From Xanthostigma xanthostigma (Eukaryota; Arthropoda; Insecta; Raphidioptera; Raphidiidae), in contig OY754473.1 in the NCBI GenBank assembly GCA_963575645.1, positions 620,001 through 684,000 of the forward strand: DNA of 64,000 bases, read 5' to 3'. A program made the position numbers and the translations under genes. Below, piece by piece: positions 50,068 to 61,255 of the stretch (its first letter is position 1; each line of letters starts with the position of its first letter). The notes beneath the pieces are model-generated. The model saw only the letters and a program-made list of their open reading frames with translations. It had not been told where the DNA came from and made no database searches.

Positions 50068-50556
50068 TGAGTGAACAATAAATCACCCCTATTTTCCCAC
50101 CCTTAGGGTAGGAATTTTTTTTCCAAATTTATATGAGACCAACCTCGAGGTATACCCTATCCAATAAAAAAATAATTATCAAAATCGGACTACTCTGTAA
50201 AAAGTTATGTGTGGTCATACATTACATTCAGTGAGTAAACAATCAATCATCCCCTGTTTTCCTACCCTTAGGGTTGGAATTTTTTTACCAAATTTATATG
50301 AGACCAACTTCGGGGTATACCCTTTCAACCAAAAAAATAATTATCAAAATCGGACTACTCTGTAAAAAGTTATGTGTGGTCATACATTACAATCAGTGAG
50401 TGAACAATCAATCATCCCCTGTTTTCCTACCCTTAGGGTTGGAATTTTTTTACCAAATTTATATGGGACCAACTTCGGGGTATACCCTTTCAAACAAAAA
50501 AATATTTATCAAAATCGGACTACTCTGTAAAAAGTTATGCGTGGTCATACATAAAT
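50068..50556. repeat. Three 163-bp tandem units
   Basis: Units carry GTGAGTGAACAATCAATCA, CCCTTAGGGTTGGAATTTTTT and AAAATCGGACTACTCTGTAAA; they start near 50068, 50231 and 50394. It ends in an A-rich run. Confidence 0.8.
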
Positions 50557-50756
50557 AAAAAAAAAAAAAATAAAAAAAAAAAATATACGCGTCGACTTGA
50601 GAACCTCCTCCGTTTTTGTTTTTCGTCGGTTAATAATAGGCATACAAGAACATGATCACAATAACCCATTAAAAATTAAGCAGGTATTCGCAATAAATGC
50701 GATAGTTCATCCATACAGTAAATTAAAAATGGAATATATAACAATTATCCAGTAAA

Positions 50757-50937
50757 TACAATAAATAGAAGTGTTGAAGTGCCAAGAAATACATTAACTA
50801 AAGGAAAAATGAGTTATATAAGTTATGCAAAAAAGTATTTTAATGTTTTACCAAATAGTTTAACGAACTTAAGTGTTAAAAATAAAGTGTTAAAAAAGCA
50901 AGTGAAAAAGGTGATAAGACAAATAAAAGTTGATTAG
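50757..50937 (+). pseudogene. LINE ORF2 C-terminal tail
   Basis: The frame gives MSYISYAKKYFNVLPNSLTN, then NKVLKKQVKKVIRQIK before a stop, the typical basic tail end of a CR1/RTE-like ORF2. A (TTA)n-like run at about 51219-51235 follows at the 3' side. Heavily 5' truncated. Confidence 0.4.
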
Positions 50938-51235
50938 GAAATTAATGAAATGCAGAAATGATGTTTTTGTGATAAAAAAATCCTAAAGACATAATTGAAA
51001 TAAAAATGTGAAAAGAGAATAAAATAAATACAAAAACCAAGATCACATAAATAAGTATAAGAATGAGGAAGTAAAATGATATATTTAAATAAATTTAATT
51101 ATATACTTAGTTTATAATTGTATATTTAGTTTGTAATTATAAAATTATATATTTAGTTTGTAAGGGCCATACTATGAACGGGCAACATTATTATTATGTA
51201 TATGGAAAAAATGGAATAAATTTTATTATTATTAG

Positions 51236-51640
51236 ATGTCTAAGTTCGAAACTGCGACTGATCGAAAGTTTAGGAAAATGTGTGAATTAAAAGAAAACGT
51301 ATCATACAAAATAAATAAAGTCGAAGAGATTTTTACGAAGTTTGGATCTAAAATTGTCATATTACTGAAAGCAGAACCAGGCGTGTTTTTTTACCGGCTC
51401 GGTTTCAGAAACTGGACAGAAAAGAACGACAGGAACTTTTAGAGCTAAAAAAGGTCTCCGTTATTTATAAGGGGCAGTATAAGAATACTACTGCAATAAT
51501 AAATTTTATAGACGATGGTGACAACAGCGATACAGATGAAGATAAGCAGGATGGTAAAACAACTAGCGAGCGAGAAGATGACATAGTAGATGAAGATAAA
51601 CTACCCGAGAAAAAAAAAACAAAAATTAATGTAAGCTAAT
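51236..51640 (+). pseudogene. OB-fold-like small protein, plus-strand copy
   Basis: Begins MSKFETATDRKFRKMCELK right after the acceptor TTATTATTATTAG. The core continues with VSYKINKVEEIFTKFGSK and LLKAEPGVFF; a deletion then shifts the frame, ending the first ORF at 51442. The rest (LELKKVSVIYKG, QYKNTTAIINFIDD, acidic tail) follows in the next frame to about 51640. It is the plus-strand relative of the 3591-4338 pair and carries a single copy, which shows that the 315-bp duplication happened only in the minus-strand locus. Confidence 0.65.
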
Positions 51641-51663
51641 CTTTGTTTTAATAAAACTAACAA

Positions 51664-51757
51664 CATGTTTTTGTGTGAGGTTTGCAACAAATTGTTTACA
51701 TCACGAGACATAAGACAAAGACATGTGAAAATTCACAATGAAACAATAAGTGTAGAG
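51664..51757 (+). pseudogene. C2H2 start of the EndoVII-PolB ORF, copy 6
   Basis: The ATG at 51664 opens FLCEVCNKLFTSRDIRQRH, a complete C2H2 finger, 24 bases after the OB-like stop. Homology ends abruptly near 51757, where unrelated sequence (GCACTGGTTCCCAACCAGTGG, a hAT-like end) begins. The finger lacks the stop seen in copy 3, so this relative was less decayed when it was cut. Confidence 0.65.
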
Positions 51758-52053
51758 CACTGGTTCCCAACCAGTGGTCCGCAGGAGCCAAAATGTGGTC
51801 CGCGAATTTCGGGGAAGGGAAAGTTCGATTCAACCTGTTGAAATAGACGTTACACGGAATAATGGAAATGATAATGTAACTCGAAGGAGCAACGAACCAT
51901 CACAATTTGAAATACAGTGAGTGTAAAAAGTATTCATACACCTAACTTTGTAATAAAAAAATACAAATTTAATAGACTTTTTTGATTTTTTTAATTAAAA
52001 AAAAGTTCAAGGTTACAGTACATAGTTCGTTAGATATTGCATATGTCCAGGCG

Positions 52054-52737
52054 CTAAAAATAAAGTGGAAAAAAGAACTCACGCTTTGGAAAGAGTCAGA
52101 ACAAGAAAAGAAGTTTCCATGCCTGCCCAAAGACCAATTTCTTGCATGACTTTAAAAAGCATTAGAAGCATTGGAACCTACGATTAGCCAGAATTTAAAA
52201 TCTGGGTTCAGAAAAGCGGGAATTTATCCAATAAATAAACATGAAATAATAAATCGTTTGCCGAATCAAGACCGTGATATAAATTTAGATTTGATTGGGG
52301 AAGTTTTCTTGGACATGTTGAAAGATAAAAGGTTGAATTTAAGCACATTAAAAATCAATCGTAGGAAAAAACTATCAGTTCCACCTGGTCAGAGCATTAA
52401 TCCAGATGCAATTCAAAGTGTACCAGAACAAATACCTAAACCTCTTCGTAACAGGGGAAGACCGCACAAGAAACTGTATTCAGATTCGTCATCGTCAAAC
52501 GAAGATGAACATTTTAGTCTTGCTTCGTCTGGAAACAGCCCGTTATCCTATGGCTCCCTAGCAGACAAAATTAATGACAGAGAATCGCCCGATAATTTGG
52601 GAGTTGATATTCAAGAGTTAATGCCTTCAACTAGTTCCACGTCAGAGAAATTAAACCCGACTGAACAAAAATCAGGTTCAGTTTTAGGGGATATCAAATC
52701 AGGAGATTTTGTTGTAATAGTTTATGAGGAAAAATAA
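52054..52737 (+). pseudogene. pogo/Tigger transposase, C-terminal part
   Basis: The frame begins near 52054 (KKELTLWKESE, then FPCLPKDQFLA) and, after one stop at 52148, the ORF 52171-52737 reads LKSGFRKAGIYPINKHEII, a landmark of pogo/CENP-B-like transposases. A long Ser/Glu-rich tail follows with SDSSSSNEDEHFSLASSG and SGDFVVIVYEEK. The DDE core is missing upstream. The tail is open for 188 codons; the stop breaks the join to the catalytic domain. Confidence 0.6.
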
Positions 52738-52952
52738 TACCCTGGTAAATGTGTTTCTATAACTGACGAAGGAGCTATTGTCGACTGTATGAAAAAAAGG
52801 AATCAAGTCTTGGAAATGGCCTAAACTAAAAGACACCCTTTTTTATAAGTGGTGTGACATCAAGAAGCAAATTCTTCCACCTAAGGAAATTCGTAAACGC
52901 TGTTTTACGGTGCATGAACTTGATATGCAAGTATGAAATATAAAATATATAC

Positions 52953-53661
52953 CGGGTGTCCCATTTTAAAGGAACACCTTGAATAACTTTTACAGTTTTC
53001 TTATATGGAAAAACGTCCCGAATAAAAGTTGTTTGGACATCGTATAAAAACAAATACCACCCTGTACTCTCATCCTCTACGCAGGGATGAGGGTGACTTT
53101 GACTTTTTTAATAGGAATACCTATTTTTTATCATAAATTAAGATTTTTCTAGAAATAAATATGCAACATTTGTCTGAAACATTTTTTTACCCGATGCCTC
53201 CCTCAACCCTTAAAATGCATGTCAAAATCGGTTTCCCGAAACTTCATTAAATGTTTATATCTAAACAACGACGTTGCGCAAAAAATTATGAGAGGTAAGT
53301 GTTGTTTGTTTTGGGAAGGGTCATCGACTAAACATACAAAAAAACACCGCCCCCTGCGCGGGGGTGGGGGTGACTGAATTTTTTAATAATTAAAGGGGGC
53401 GGTGGTTTTTTTTATGTTTGATCAATGACTGTTCCCAAAACAAACAACACTTACCTCTCGTAATTTTTTGCGCAACGTCGTTGTTTAGATATAAACATTT
53501 AATGGAGTTTCGGGAAACCGATTTTTGACATGCATTTTAAGGGTTGACGGAGGCATCGGGTAAAATAATGTTTCAGACAAATGTTGCATATTTTTTCTAG
53601 AAAAATCTGAATTTATGATAAAAAATGGGTATTCCTATTAAAAAAGTCAAAGTCACCCTCA
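52953..53661. mobile_element. Long foldback element 4
   Basis: CCGGGTGTCCCATTTTAAAG forms the left tip. Arms from about 53086 (GAGGGTGACTTTGACTTTTT) to 53660 pair almost perfectly around a centre near 53390 (CCCCCTGCGCGGGGGTGGGG). The outer left part 52953-53085 lacks a partner. Confidence 0.75.
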
Positions 53662-53664
53662 TAT

Positions 53665-54372
53665 TATGGCTAGCTCCAGGAGTTCGAAATGTAAGTAATA
53701 TTTTTTGCGTTTTTTTGTTAGAAATAAATGTAAATTGTTGTAAGTAGTATAATTTAGAATCATTAGAGTTAGTTTACATTTTTGTTGTTTCAAAGTTAAC
53801 GTATTTTCGAGTCTAAAACCTTTTTTAATTTTTGTCTCGCCGGCTGGACATCCGGTTTCAGAGTATTTTTTTTTAATTTTTAGATAATGCTGCTTATTTT
53901 AAAAAGCCCTTAACTGATGAAGAACTAGCAAGAATATTCAATGAGAGCGATGTGGATCTTAGTTCTGATGATGAATATGAAGAGTTTTTGGTACAGCATC
54001 AATATCAAGACTCTGAAATCGAAGACGAAGCCGATGCGAACACATTAGATTTAGATGACGTTTTGGTTAATTTTGATGAAAGCGTAGTGCAAGCTGCAGG
54101 TACCCAAGCTTCCCAAGATATTGATGTTCTTAAATCTGAATCGGAATCAGATTCCGATAATGATAATATCCCGTTATAAGAAGTAAAGAAAGAAATTATG
54201 TAAAACAAATCAGCTGCTGATAGGAAAATATGAAGTAGGAGAACAGAGTTTTTCAACCGGATATTGCAGAAGCAATGGATCAAGAATGGGATGTTGAAGT
54301 AAGAAGAAATTGGTCTCCTTTCCGCTATTTTTGCCAGTACCTTAACGATGAATTTTGGGATTTGACAGCGAA
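53665..54372 (+). pseudogene. piggyBac transposase, N-terminal part
   Basis: A possible first exon MASSRSS at about 53665 ends in GTAAGTAA. An acceptor TTTTTAG at 53883 leads to KKPLTDEELARIFNES, DLSSDDEYEEFLVQHQ and further acidic sequence to a stop at 54180, then in other frames RRNWSPFRYFCQYLNDEFW. Acidic leader plus YF-D box is typical of insect piggyBac. A LINE insertion interrupts the gene at 54373; it resumes at 55338 with ATSSDYKKLVGSCIIMGCFKM. It stops near 55417 where polymerase copy 7 begins. Confidence 0.6.
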
Positions 54373-55337
54373 TCAAAGCAATAGATAGATAGATAGATAG
54401 ATTGATAGATAATAATTTATTGCTGATCCAATAATTAAAATTGGTTACAAACGTCAAATACAATCGATTGGTTTACAAATCATTTTTGTATGGTGCAGTT
54501 CCGAGCAGGAATTTTTTTAGGCCGTTTTTTAGAGAATTTATATTTGTACATTTCCTCAAATTTTGAGGAAGTTTTTCGTATAGTTTATTGCCTTTATATA
54601 TAGGACATTTTTCGTAAAAGGATGTTCTATGTTTTATAGACAAATTATTGTGTCTTGTACTATAGTGTTTAACTTCATTTTTGTTGGTTAGCAATAAATT
54701 CGAATCGTAAAGAAACGTTATAAGCTCATAGATGTAAACTCCCCAGAAAGTTAAGATATTTTTATTTTTAAAAATTGCTTTACAGCTTTCTCTAGGCTTT
54801 AAGTTGAAAATTAGCCTTATTATTCTTTTCTGGGCTATAAAGACTCTAGCACTGTTTGTGCTGTTTGCCCAAAAAATAATGCCGTATTTTACCGTGGATA
54901 ATACTAAAGAATAATAAACACTCAATAGAGTTTGTTGATCTAAATTTCGTTTAAGATTTCTGATTTGGAAATGTAGAGAATTTAGTTTCTTGCATACAGT
55001 ATCTACATGTTCATCCCATTTTAAGGTATTATCTATAAGCAAACCTAATATTTTTGTTTTGTTTTGTTCCTTTATTGCGGCATTATTCACAGTAAAATAC
55101 GCATCACTTAATGAGCTATCCCTTTTCAATCTAAAGCGTAGGATGGCTGTCTTATCAATATTGATCACCAAATGATTTCTTTCGCACCACTTTATAAAGT
55201 CTTGGAAAACTTTTTTAACTTTATCATTCAATTCTTTTAGGGATGGTGCTGCTATCGACACAGTTATATCATCTGCAAACATAATTATATTGTCTGCTTT
55301 TATGCAATATTCGAGCATTACAAGGTAACAAACCACC
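54373..55337 (-). mobile_element. 5'-truncated CR1/Jockey-like LINE with GATA tail
   Basis: A minus-strand LINE fragment inserted in the piggyBac remnant. The 3' end is the (GATA)n run at about 54388-54411 and the body is a single open frame. Its insertion splits the piggyBac coding at 54372/55338. Confidence 0.75.
54473..55336 (-). pseudogene. LINE reverse transcriptase, C-terminal two thirds of domain
   Basis: A 287-codon open frame starting inside the palm: MFADDITVSIAAPS holds the F/YADD catalytic box. Then NHLVINIDKTAILRFR, TKILGLLIDNTLKWDEHVD (thumb), TVKYGIIFWANST, and the tail NNLSIKHR...YKGNKLYEKLPQNLRK and LKKFLLGTAPYKND. The motif order matches CR1/Jockey ORF2 from RT domain C onward. 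Endonuclease and fingers are missing by 5' truncation. The frame is intact, so the insertion is relatively young. Confidence 0.85.
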
Positions 55338-55417
55338 TCTTAGAGCTACAAGTTCAGATTACAAGAAGTTGGTGGGCTCTTGCATCATAATGGGTTGCTT
55401 CAAGATGCCAAGAGTTC

Positions 55418-56960
55418 GAATGTGCGCAATCAGTTTACAGCGCACCATGGACGAATTTATTTATGCGATGTTTGGTTTCATTCGCTAATGAGTTTAAACT
55501 GCAGAGGCATCAGGAACAGGACTGTGGTAAGGTGTGTGTGTCTTTGCCAACCGCTGACATTGTGACGGATCGCTTGGGTAGACGAGCGCTCGGTAACATG
55601 GTAAAATTTAAAAATCAAGAGAGAAAGATTAGGGATGTTACGGAGCTTCGACTTCGACTCCGATATGTCGGAACTTCCGATTGATCTTACACCTCCGGTT
55701 CCGATCCGATTGATCTTACACCTCCGGTTCCGATTTCGGTTCCGATACTTTTGAATCGGAGGTTTTTAATCAGAGGTCGAAGCATGCGGCTGCAGTCAAC
55801 GTGTATGAACAGGTTTATGCATGTGCATGTGCTGTTCCCACATGCACATTGCACGCTTTCTGTCATCGATTAAAAATAATAATAATCTTCTGCCATCATC
55901 TCCGATTCCGACTCCGGTTCCGATTCTGGTTCCGACTCCGAAAAACCAAATTTAAAAACTCCGACTCCGACTTCGGTTCCGATAAAACCACCTCCGTAAC
56001 ATCCCTAAGAAAGATGACTGTACTATTTGTAATTTATGCTGATTCGGAAAGTTACTTTCAGCTGATTCTTGGCTATACGTTAGATTCTTCTAAATCATAC
56101 GTTCAGTCGTTGCAGAAACACATACCTTACAGCTTTGGTTATTACGTCAAGTGTTCCTACGACGACGCATTGTCCACGTACCGTTTCGTTAGAGGCGCAG
56201 ATTGCATCGACGACTAATTTATTGATCTGCTTGTTGCCAACGTCAAACGGCTGGCAAAAATCACACATACGATCGTGCCAATGCGTCAACTGGAATCTGA
56301 CGAGCGTCGGCGAATCTATTCGGCTACTGTCTGCAGTATATACGGTGACAAATTCACCGAACATGACATTTATAACAAAAAAGTGGTTTTGGATCACGAC
56401 TACTTGACAGGCGAGCCGGATGAATTGGCTAACAACGCTTGCAATATCAATTACAAAGTTTATACCAATATTTTTCCACAAATTAGATTACGACGTGCAT
56501 TTGTTTATTATCAAATTAGCTGAAAAATACAATACAATTAGCGTAATCCCACTCAACAAAGAGAAGTACATATCAATGTCAGTCAAAATTCCAATTACCG
56601 AACGACTATGACGGGGGTGGTGCCGATGACTGTGACGACAACAAAAAAAAGTGTAGAATTGAGATTTTTAGATTCTTTTAGATTTCTATCGTGCGGTCTA
56701 GGCAAAATTGCAAAGACTCTGACCGACGACGACTGTGTGGAGATGCAAAGAGTTTTCAGCGACAGAAAACAGTTCAAACTGCTCAGACGGAAAGGTTTTT
56801 TTCCATATGAATATGTTGATTTGCTGGTAAAACTTACCGAGACAACTTGCCAGACATTAAAGTATTTGCGAGCAAACTTGAGCGAAACAGCAGCAGCGAG
56901 GTTAGTAGCTCTATTAGACCAGGTATTCGATCAGGGGAACCAATGGTCAATGATTTAAAA
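55418..56960 (+). pseudogene. EndoVII-PolB middle region, copy 7
   Basis: Begins at the zinc-knuckle region (SNVRNQFTAHHGRIYLCD; FANEFKLQRHQEQDCGKV), then TADIVTDRLGRRALGNM. An insertion of about 370 bp at 55630-56000, rich in GGTTCCGATTCCGA-like repeats, interrupts it. Exonuclease I (VIYADSESYF) follows at 56031, then SFGYYVKCSYDDA, a TAA at about 56215, MRQLESDERRRIYSATV, a decayed endonuclease VII site (CSIYGDKF, LDHDYLTGEP: two key Cys/His lost), exonuclease II (FFHKLDYDVHLF), LRFLDSFRF and RKGFFPYEYV. It ends about 56930, the same place as copies 1 and 2. Frameshifts at several points. Confidence 0.78.
55625..56000. repeat. Insertion with TCCGA-rich imperfect repeats in copy 7
   Basis: Clusters of (T/A)CCGAT(T)CCGGTTCC-type pentamer and hexamer repeats lie at both ends (55650-55770 and 55895-55995), flanked by AGAAAGA(T) on both sides (55621 and 56010). 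Related copies 1 and 2 lack it. Confidence 0.55.
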
Positions 56961-58104
56961 GGCCGAACAAAGAAATTTACTACAAGTTGAATCATAATGA
57001 TGATTGGCCTTTGTTAAATAAGCGTTTCAAAAAAAAAAAACGTTTAGCCAATAGCAAATGACTCATTACCAAATTTATATTCTGCGCCGAGGCAAATAAG
57101 CAAAGACAAATTTGACAATCTACAGGAATTGAAAAGTACTTTGTTAGCTGATTTTCACACTTTTTATGACCAGCTAAAATTCAAGTAAAAAAAAGTATAT
57201 AGGTCGCACCATTAAAGACAAACTGTTACTAAACGAAAATATCAAATTTTACAGGGGAGCAAAATATAAAAGTAAATCACGGTTTTTTTGCAATAAAGTT
57301 TAGGTACGTTATTTTCAGCCATTTTTTAGAGGTCAAACGATAGATATTTTTTTACACTATAATGTAATAATTCAGAAAACAATTTTTTTTACTAAAACAT
57401 TATTTATTATGTTTTTTAATTTTTATAGTAACACTTTTCCAATTATATTTTTTTAAATTATGATTCATTATATATTATTACATTATTATAAATTTAATAT
57501 GGAAATAAAGTTATTAAATACTGATCAAAAATTTAATTAATAGGATGATCTTACGATGTTATCAAAATGAAAATAATAAAATAAAATAATGAAAATAAAT
57601 AAAATATCACATTCAAAATCAATGTTTTATTGAAATTCAGAAAGTGATCCTTATCCTTAACGTCTAATAACAAACAAACAAAAATAACATTTTCAAAATA
57701 AAAAGAATTATAAATATAAATATGTAGGTAACAATCACAGCATCATATTATATTATAGGTAATACCCACAGAGATCGCCAGAGTTGCCTATTGCCCTATA
57801 AAATAAATTTAAACAAAAATAAAAGTCTTCATGACAAAATAAATACAAAATCTTTTAAGAATTTCGTTTCATTAACAAATTTACTAAGTGTCAATTATTT
57901 TATGTGTTAGGATTTTGTAAAATTAATACAAGATGTTATTATAATAAGACATGGCGTAACTCTGTGGAATTATGTTACTTTGAATTAAACTCTTTAGATA
58001 ACTGTTTTTCCTCTCAATTTTAATCTAGACTGATAGAGTTGCTTCAATTGAAAATCTTTAAGGCAAGTGGTAGGACGTGTGCGCGATGAACGATTGTTAT
58101 AGAA
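56961..58104. other. AT-rich spacer, one coding-like patch
   Basis: A short plus-strand frame near 57065-57190 reads LPNLYSAPRQISKDKFDNLQE and ends HTFYDQLKFK, the look of a conserved protein C-terminus from an unidentified transposon. The rest is AT-rich with no gene. Confidence 0.3.
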
Positions 58105-58540
58105 TTGTATTTCTTTAAGAGTATTCGTCCCTGCAAACACCCCCTGCACCCTTCATCTCAAATCTTTTCCCCTCGCCTAAAAACGGTTCGCGCTCTCCCG
58201 ACGCTATTTTTAAAGCTAGAGGGTTCTAGTAAACGCCAAATGAAAGACAAAGAATCAAACTACAGATCCATCAGGCGAATTTTTTGAAAAAAATTCCTGA
58301 AAAAACTTACAACCTTTTGAAAAAAATAATACGTAATATTTCACATGTAGGCGAAACTGTTTTTCAAAAAATTCGCCTGAAGGATCTGTAGTCTGATTCT
58401 TTGTCTTTCATTTGTTGTTTACCAGAACCCTCTAGCTTTAAAAATAGCGTCGGGAGAGCGCGAACCGTTTTTAGGCGAGGGGAAAAGATTTGAGATGAAG
58501 GGTGCAGGGGGTGTTTGCAGGGACGAATACTCTTAAAGTC
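58105..58540. mobile_element. Long foldback element 5
   Basis: AAGAGTATTCGTCCCTGCAA at the left is inverted at the right end. Arms of about 190 bp (including ACCCTCTAGCTTTAAAAATA / inverted) flank a centre near 58320. It interrupts the minus-strand gene remnant on its right just after EDTDF. Confidence 0.85.
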
Positions 58541-59767
58541 AGTATCTTCGTATAAAGTTTTATAGTAAATGCGAACACCCTCTGAATCTTGGTGCTTTTC
58601 AAACTTAATTATTTTAATATCGCTTAATCTAACTGTCTCACCCAGAGTATTTTTTAAAATCGTCCACCACACACTTCTGTTAGATTTTTTATGTCTATAA
58701 AGTCTGAAAAACACATTTCGTTTACTTTATAGGGGTTGCCTTTCTTTCGTGCAGTTCTTATTAAAGTAATAGACGGAGAGCTAGCTACGGAAATAGGTTT
58801 GCAATTTATAGAGCAAAGAAATCCCTCTAGTTAGTGTCCCATACTATCATTATTAATTAATCCGGGCGCCTGGCAGCTGTTCAGCGGTGGGTGTGAGAGT
58901 GGATGGGCAACAAAGGGGTTGTAAAATCAATTGAAGGTGTGCAATTTATAGAGCTCTGTGTTTGGTGTGATATTATAGCTAATTATGTATTTAATTCGAC
59001 TATAACATTGCCAGGCGTTTTAATTGGGGGAAAAGTAGTGCCAGGTAACATCCAAGGTGCGGGAAAAAGTGCCAAAGTCGTCTCATTTATAGAGGACTGG
59101 GCCTATACTTTTTTATTAGAGTGGACCTTCAGGTATACTTTATTTAATATATAATTAACTAATTAAGAATGATATCGTTGCAAGATATTATATATTGATA
59201 ACTTTTCATTCATGTTTCAGGTCACGATAAAATTTGACCCAGTAAATGAGACGACTTGACACTTTTTCCCGCACCTTGGATGTCACCTGGCACTACTTTT
59301 CCCCCAATTAAAACGCCTGGCATTGTTATATTCGAATTAAATACATAATTAATTAGCTATAATATCACACCAAACACAGAGCTCTATAAATTGCACACCT
59401 TCAATTGATTTTACAACCCCTTTGTTGCCCATCTACTCTCACACCCACCGCTGAACAGCTGCCAGGCGCCCGGATTAATTAATAATGATAGTATGGCATA
59501 CTTACTAGAGGGATTTCGTTGCTCTATAAATTGCAAACCTATTTCCGTAGCTAGCTCTTGGACTATAACGTATTGGTCTGGTGTGTATATGGGACCAGAA
59601 CGTAAACATTTTTTAATGGCTTTTTCAATAACAGAATGGACAGAATCGTTTTCGTTCTGGGTATGCCCACATATTAAAAATTTGTGTGTGATAGATTTGA
59701 TTTTCAAAACAGATAAGGCATGTATACATACATAGAAAACATAAACTGATTTTTTTGCTGACCGCAA
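58541..59767 (-). pseudogene. Multicopy insect protein of unknown function, split by foldbacks
   Basis: The upstream part 59767-59562 has SITHKFLICGHTQNENDSVH, SVIEKAIKKC and GPIYTPDQYVIVQ. The downstream part at about 58760-58541 has SVWWTILKNTLGETVRLSDI, KIIKFEKHQD and IYYKTLYEDTDF. Spacing and style fit one protein family that is repeated in many insect genomes and looks transposon-derived; the GHTxNExDSxH box could hold metal-binding residues of a nuclease-like fold, but I cannot name it. Foldback 6 separates the two halves and foldback 5 cuts the C-terminus. Confidence 0.4.
58770..59562. mobile_element. Long foldback element 6
   Basis: GAGCTAGCTACGGAAATAGG at the left end is matched inverted at 59541-59560. 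Arms of roughly 360 bp carry CGGGCGCCTGGCAGCTG and its complement; the centre is near 59170. Plus-strand ORFs within are by-products of the palindrome. Confidence 0.85.
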
Positions 59768-59781
59768 CAGTTGTCAGAGTA

Positions 59782-59822
59782 AAACACAAAGTAGATATAA
59801 CTGGTATATCTACTTTGTGTTC
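59782..59822. repeat. 41-bp palindrome
   Basis: AACACAAAGTAGATATA, a short spacer, then TATATCTACTTTGTGTT: a near-perfect hairpin. Confidence 0.7.
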
Positions 59823-60242
59823 TTTATCAAATTATGGGGAATGTCTGAACTATTAGGAAGATTTCATTAGTTTTATGTTATGAAAAAGTTTCTAATTAAT
59901 ATTTCTTTTTGATGAAATGTAATGTTTTTTGTTACCAAAACATTTTTTAATAATTTTCCAGTATTAGTGTGTTTGTTATCTAAACTACTACACGTTTTTG
60001 TAAGTCCGCTAGATTATTTTTTTATAGTTTTTAAGTACTTACCAGAGTTTAATGTTTTGTTCCAAAAAGTAATAAATAAAATATTATATAATAAAATTTG
60101 ACTGAAAAACTCGTAACTGTTATATTTTTTCGCAACTAATTTGAATAACTCTTAAGTTGCTGCAAAATCCAGGTAAGTCAATTTTTGTTACATTTTACAG
60201 CAATAACCTATTGTCCTGTGTATACATAAATGCATTAAAACA

Positions 60243-60416
60243 TAATTTAATTAAAAAATAGTTTTTTGTAATTGACAAGACAGTTTTTTGTTGCTCCTGT
60301 AAAATCAGGTCATACGAGGTTTTCAATGTAGGCCCTACATTGAAAACCTCGTATGACCTGATTTTACAGGAGCAACAAACTGTCTTGTCAATTACAAAAA
60401 ACTATTTTTTAAATTA
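60243..60416. repeat. Near-perfect 174-bp palindrome
   Basis: Arms of about 86 bp (for example ACAGTTTTTTGTTGCTCC and GGAGCAACAAACTGT, GGTCATACGAGG and CCTCGTATGACC) meet at GTAGGCCCTAC near 60335 with almost no spacer. No coding. Confidence 0.85.
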
Positions 60417-60428
60417 TTAAATTATGTA

Positions 60429-60467
60429 TTAAAAACACATGGTTTACGGCGTAAACCATGTGTTTTT
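60429..60467. repeat. 39-bp palindrome at the LINE 5' junction
   Basis: AAAAACACATGGTTTACG followed by its complement CGTAAACCATGTGTTTTT. The right arm is also the start of the LINE RT coding sequence, so the left arm is an inverted copy of it. Confidence 0.8.
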
Positions 60468-61250
60468 AATACAAAAATTGTATAAAATGGGAATTAGAGG
60501 GAAATGTCAAGATTTACTGATCAGATATTTAAGTCATCGTGAATTTTATGTTGAATTAGCTGGAAATAAATCGGAAACCAAACACATTACTACAGGGGTG
60601 CCGCAGGGAAGTAACCTGGGCCCTCTATTATTCATCTGTTTCGTAAATGATATGCCACAATATGTTTCTGGCGAAAAAATAATCATGTATGCTGCCGACA
60701 TGACAGTGTTGATATCTGCATCTTCCATGTGTGAAATGAAAAGAAAAAGCATAGATGTACCTATTAAGTAAATTTACAGAATGGTGTCGTAAAAATCAAC
60801 TAGTAGTCAATGTAAATAAAACTAAATGTTTACAGTTTAAAATAAGGGAAATAATTGATCTGGACAGAAGGATCTCACATATAAATAATGAAATCACAAT
60901 TAGTAAAACTGTAAAGTATCTCGGACTACAGGTTGATGATAAATTAAAGAGGACTGATCAAATAGAAGTAGTGTGTAAAAAGATTAACAGATACTATTAT
61001 CAAATTAAACAAGCAAAAGATTACTTCAGCGCAAAAAATTTGCTGCTCATATATATTATAATGCTTTTATCTATTCAGGACTTAAATACGGAATTATAAA
61101 TTGGGGTAGATCATCAGAAATAAATAGTTTTTATAATTCAAAAGAGAGTAATTAGATGCATTTTCAATAAAAAGCCGGAGATACTTGTAAAAATATTTTT
61201 AAAGATTATAAAATTCTCACATTGTATGCGATATATGCATATGAAATATT
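60439..61250 (+). pseudogene. LINE reverse transcriptase remnant
   Basis: The frame 60439-60771 has NHVFLIQKLYKMGIRGKCQD, then GVPQGSNLGPLLFICFVNDM (RT motif B region) and MYAADMTVLISA, where the YADD box has decayed to YAAD. A frameshift near 60770 continues with EWCRKNQLVVNVNKTKCLQF, TVKYLGLQVDDKLKRTDQIE and LLIYIIMLLSIQDL to 61099, then degraded tail sequence to about 61250. It is CR1/Jockey-like, 5' truncated at the palindrome, and inactive because the catalytic Asp is changed and the frame is broken. Confidence 0.75.
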
Positions 61251-61255
61251 GATGC

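Noticed and set aside
58903-59154. Plus-strand ORF of 83 codons
   Set aside because: It lies inside a long foldback and mirrors the opposite arm; no family resemblance.
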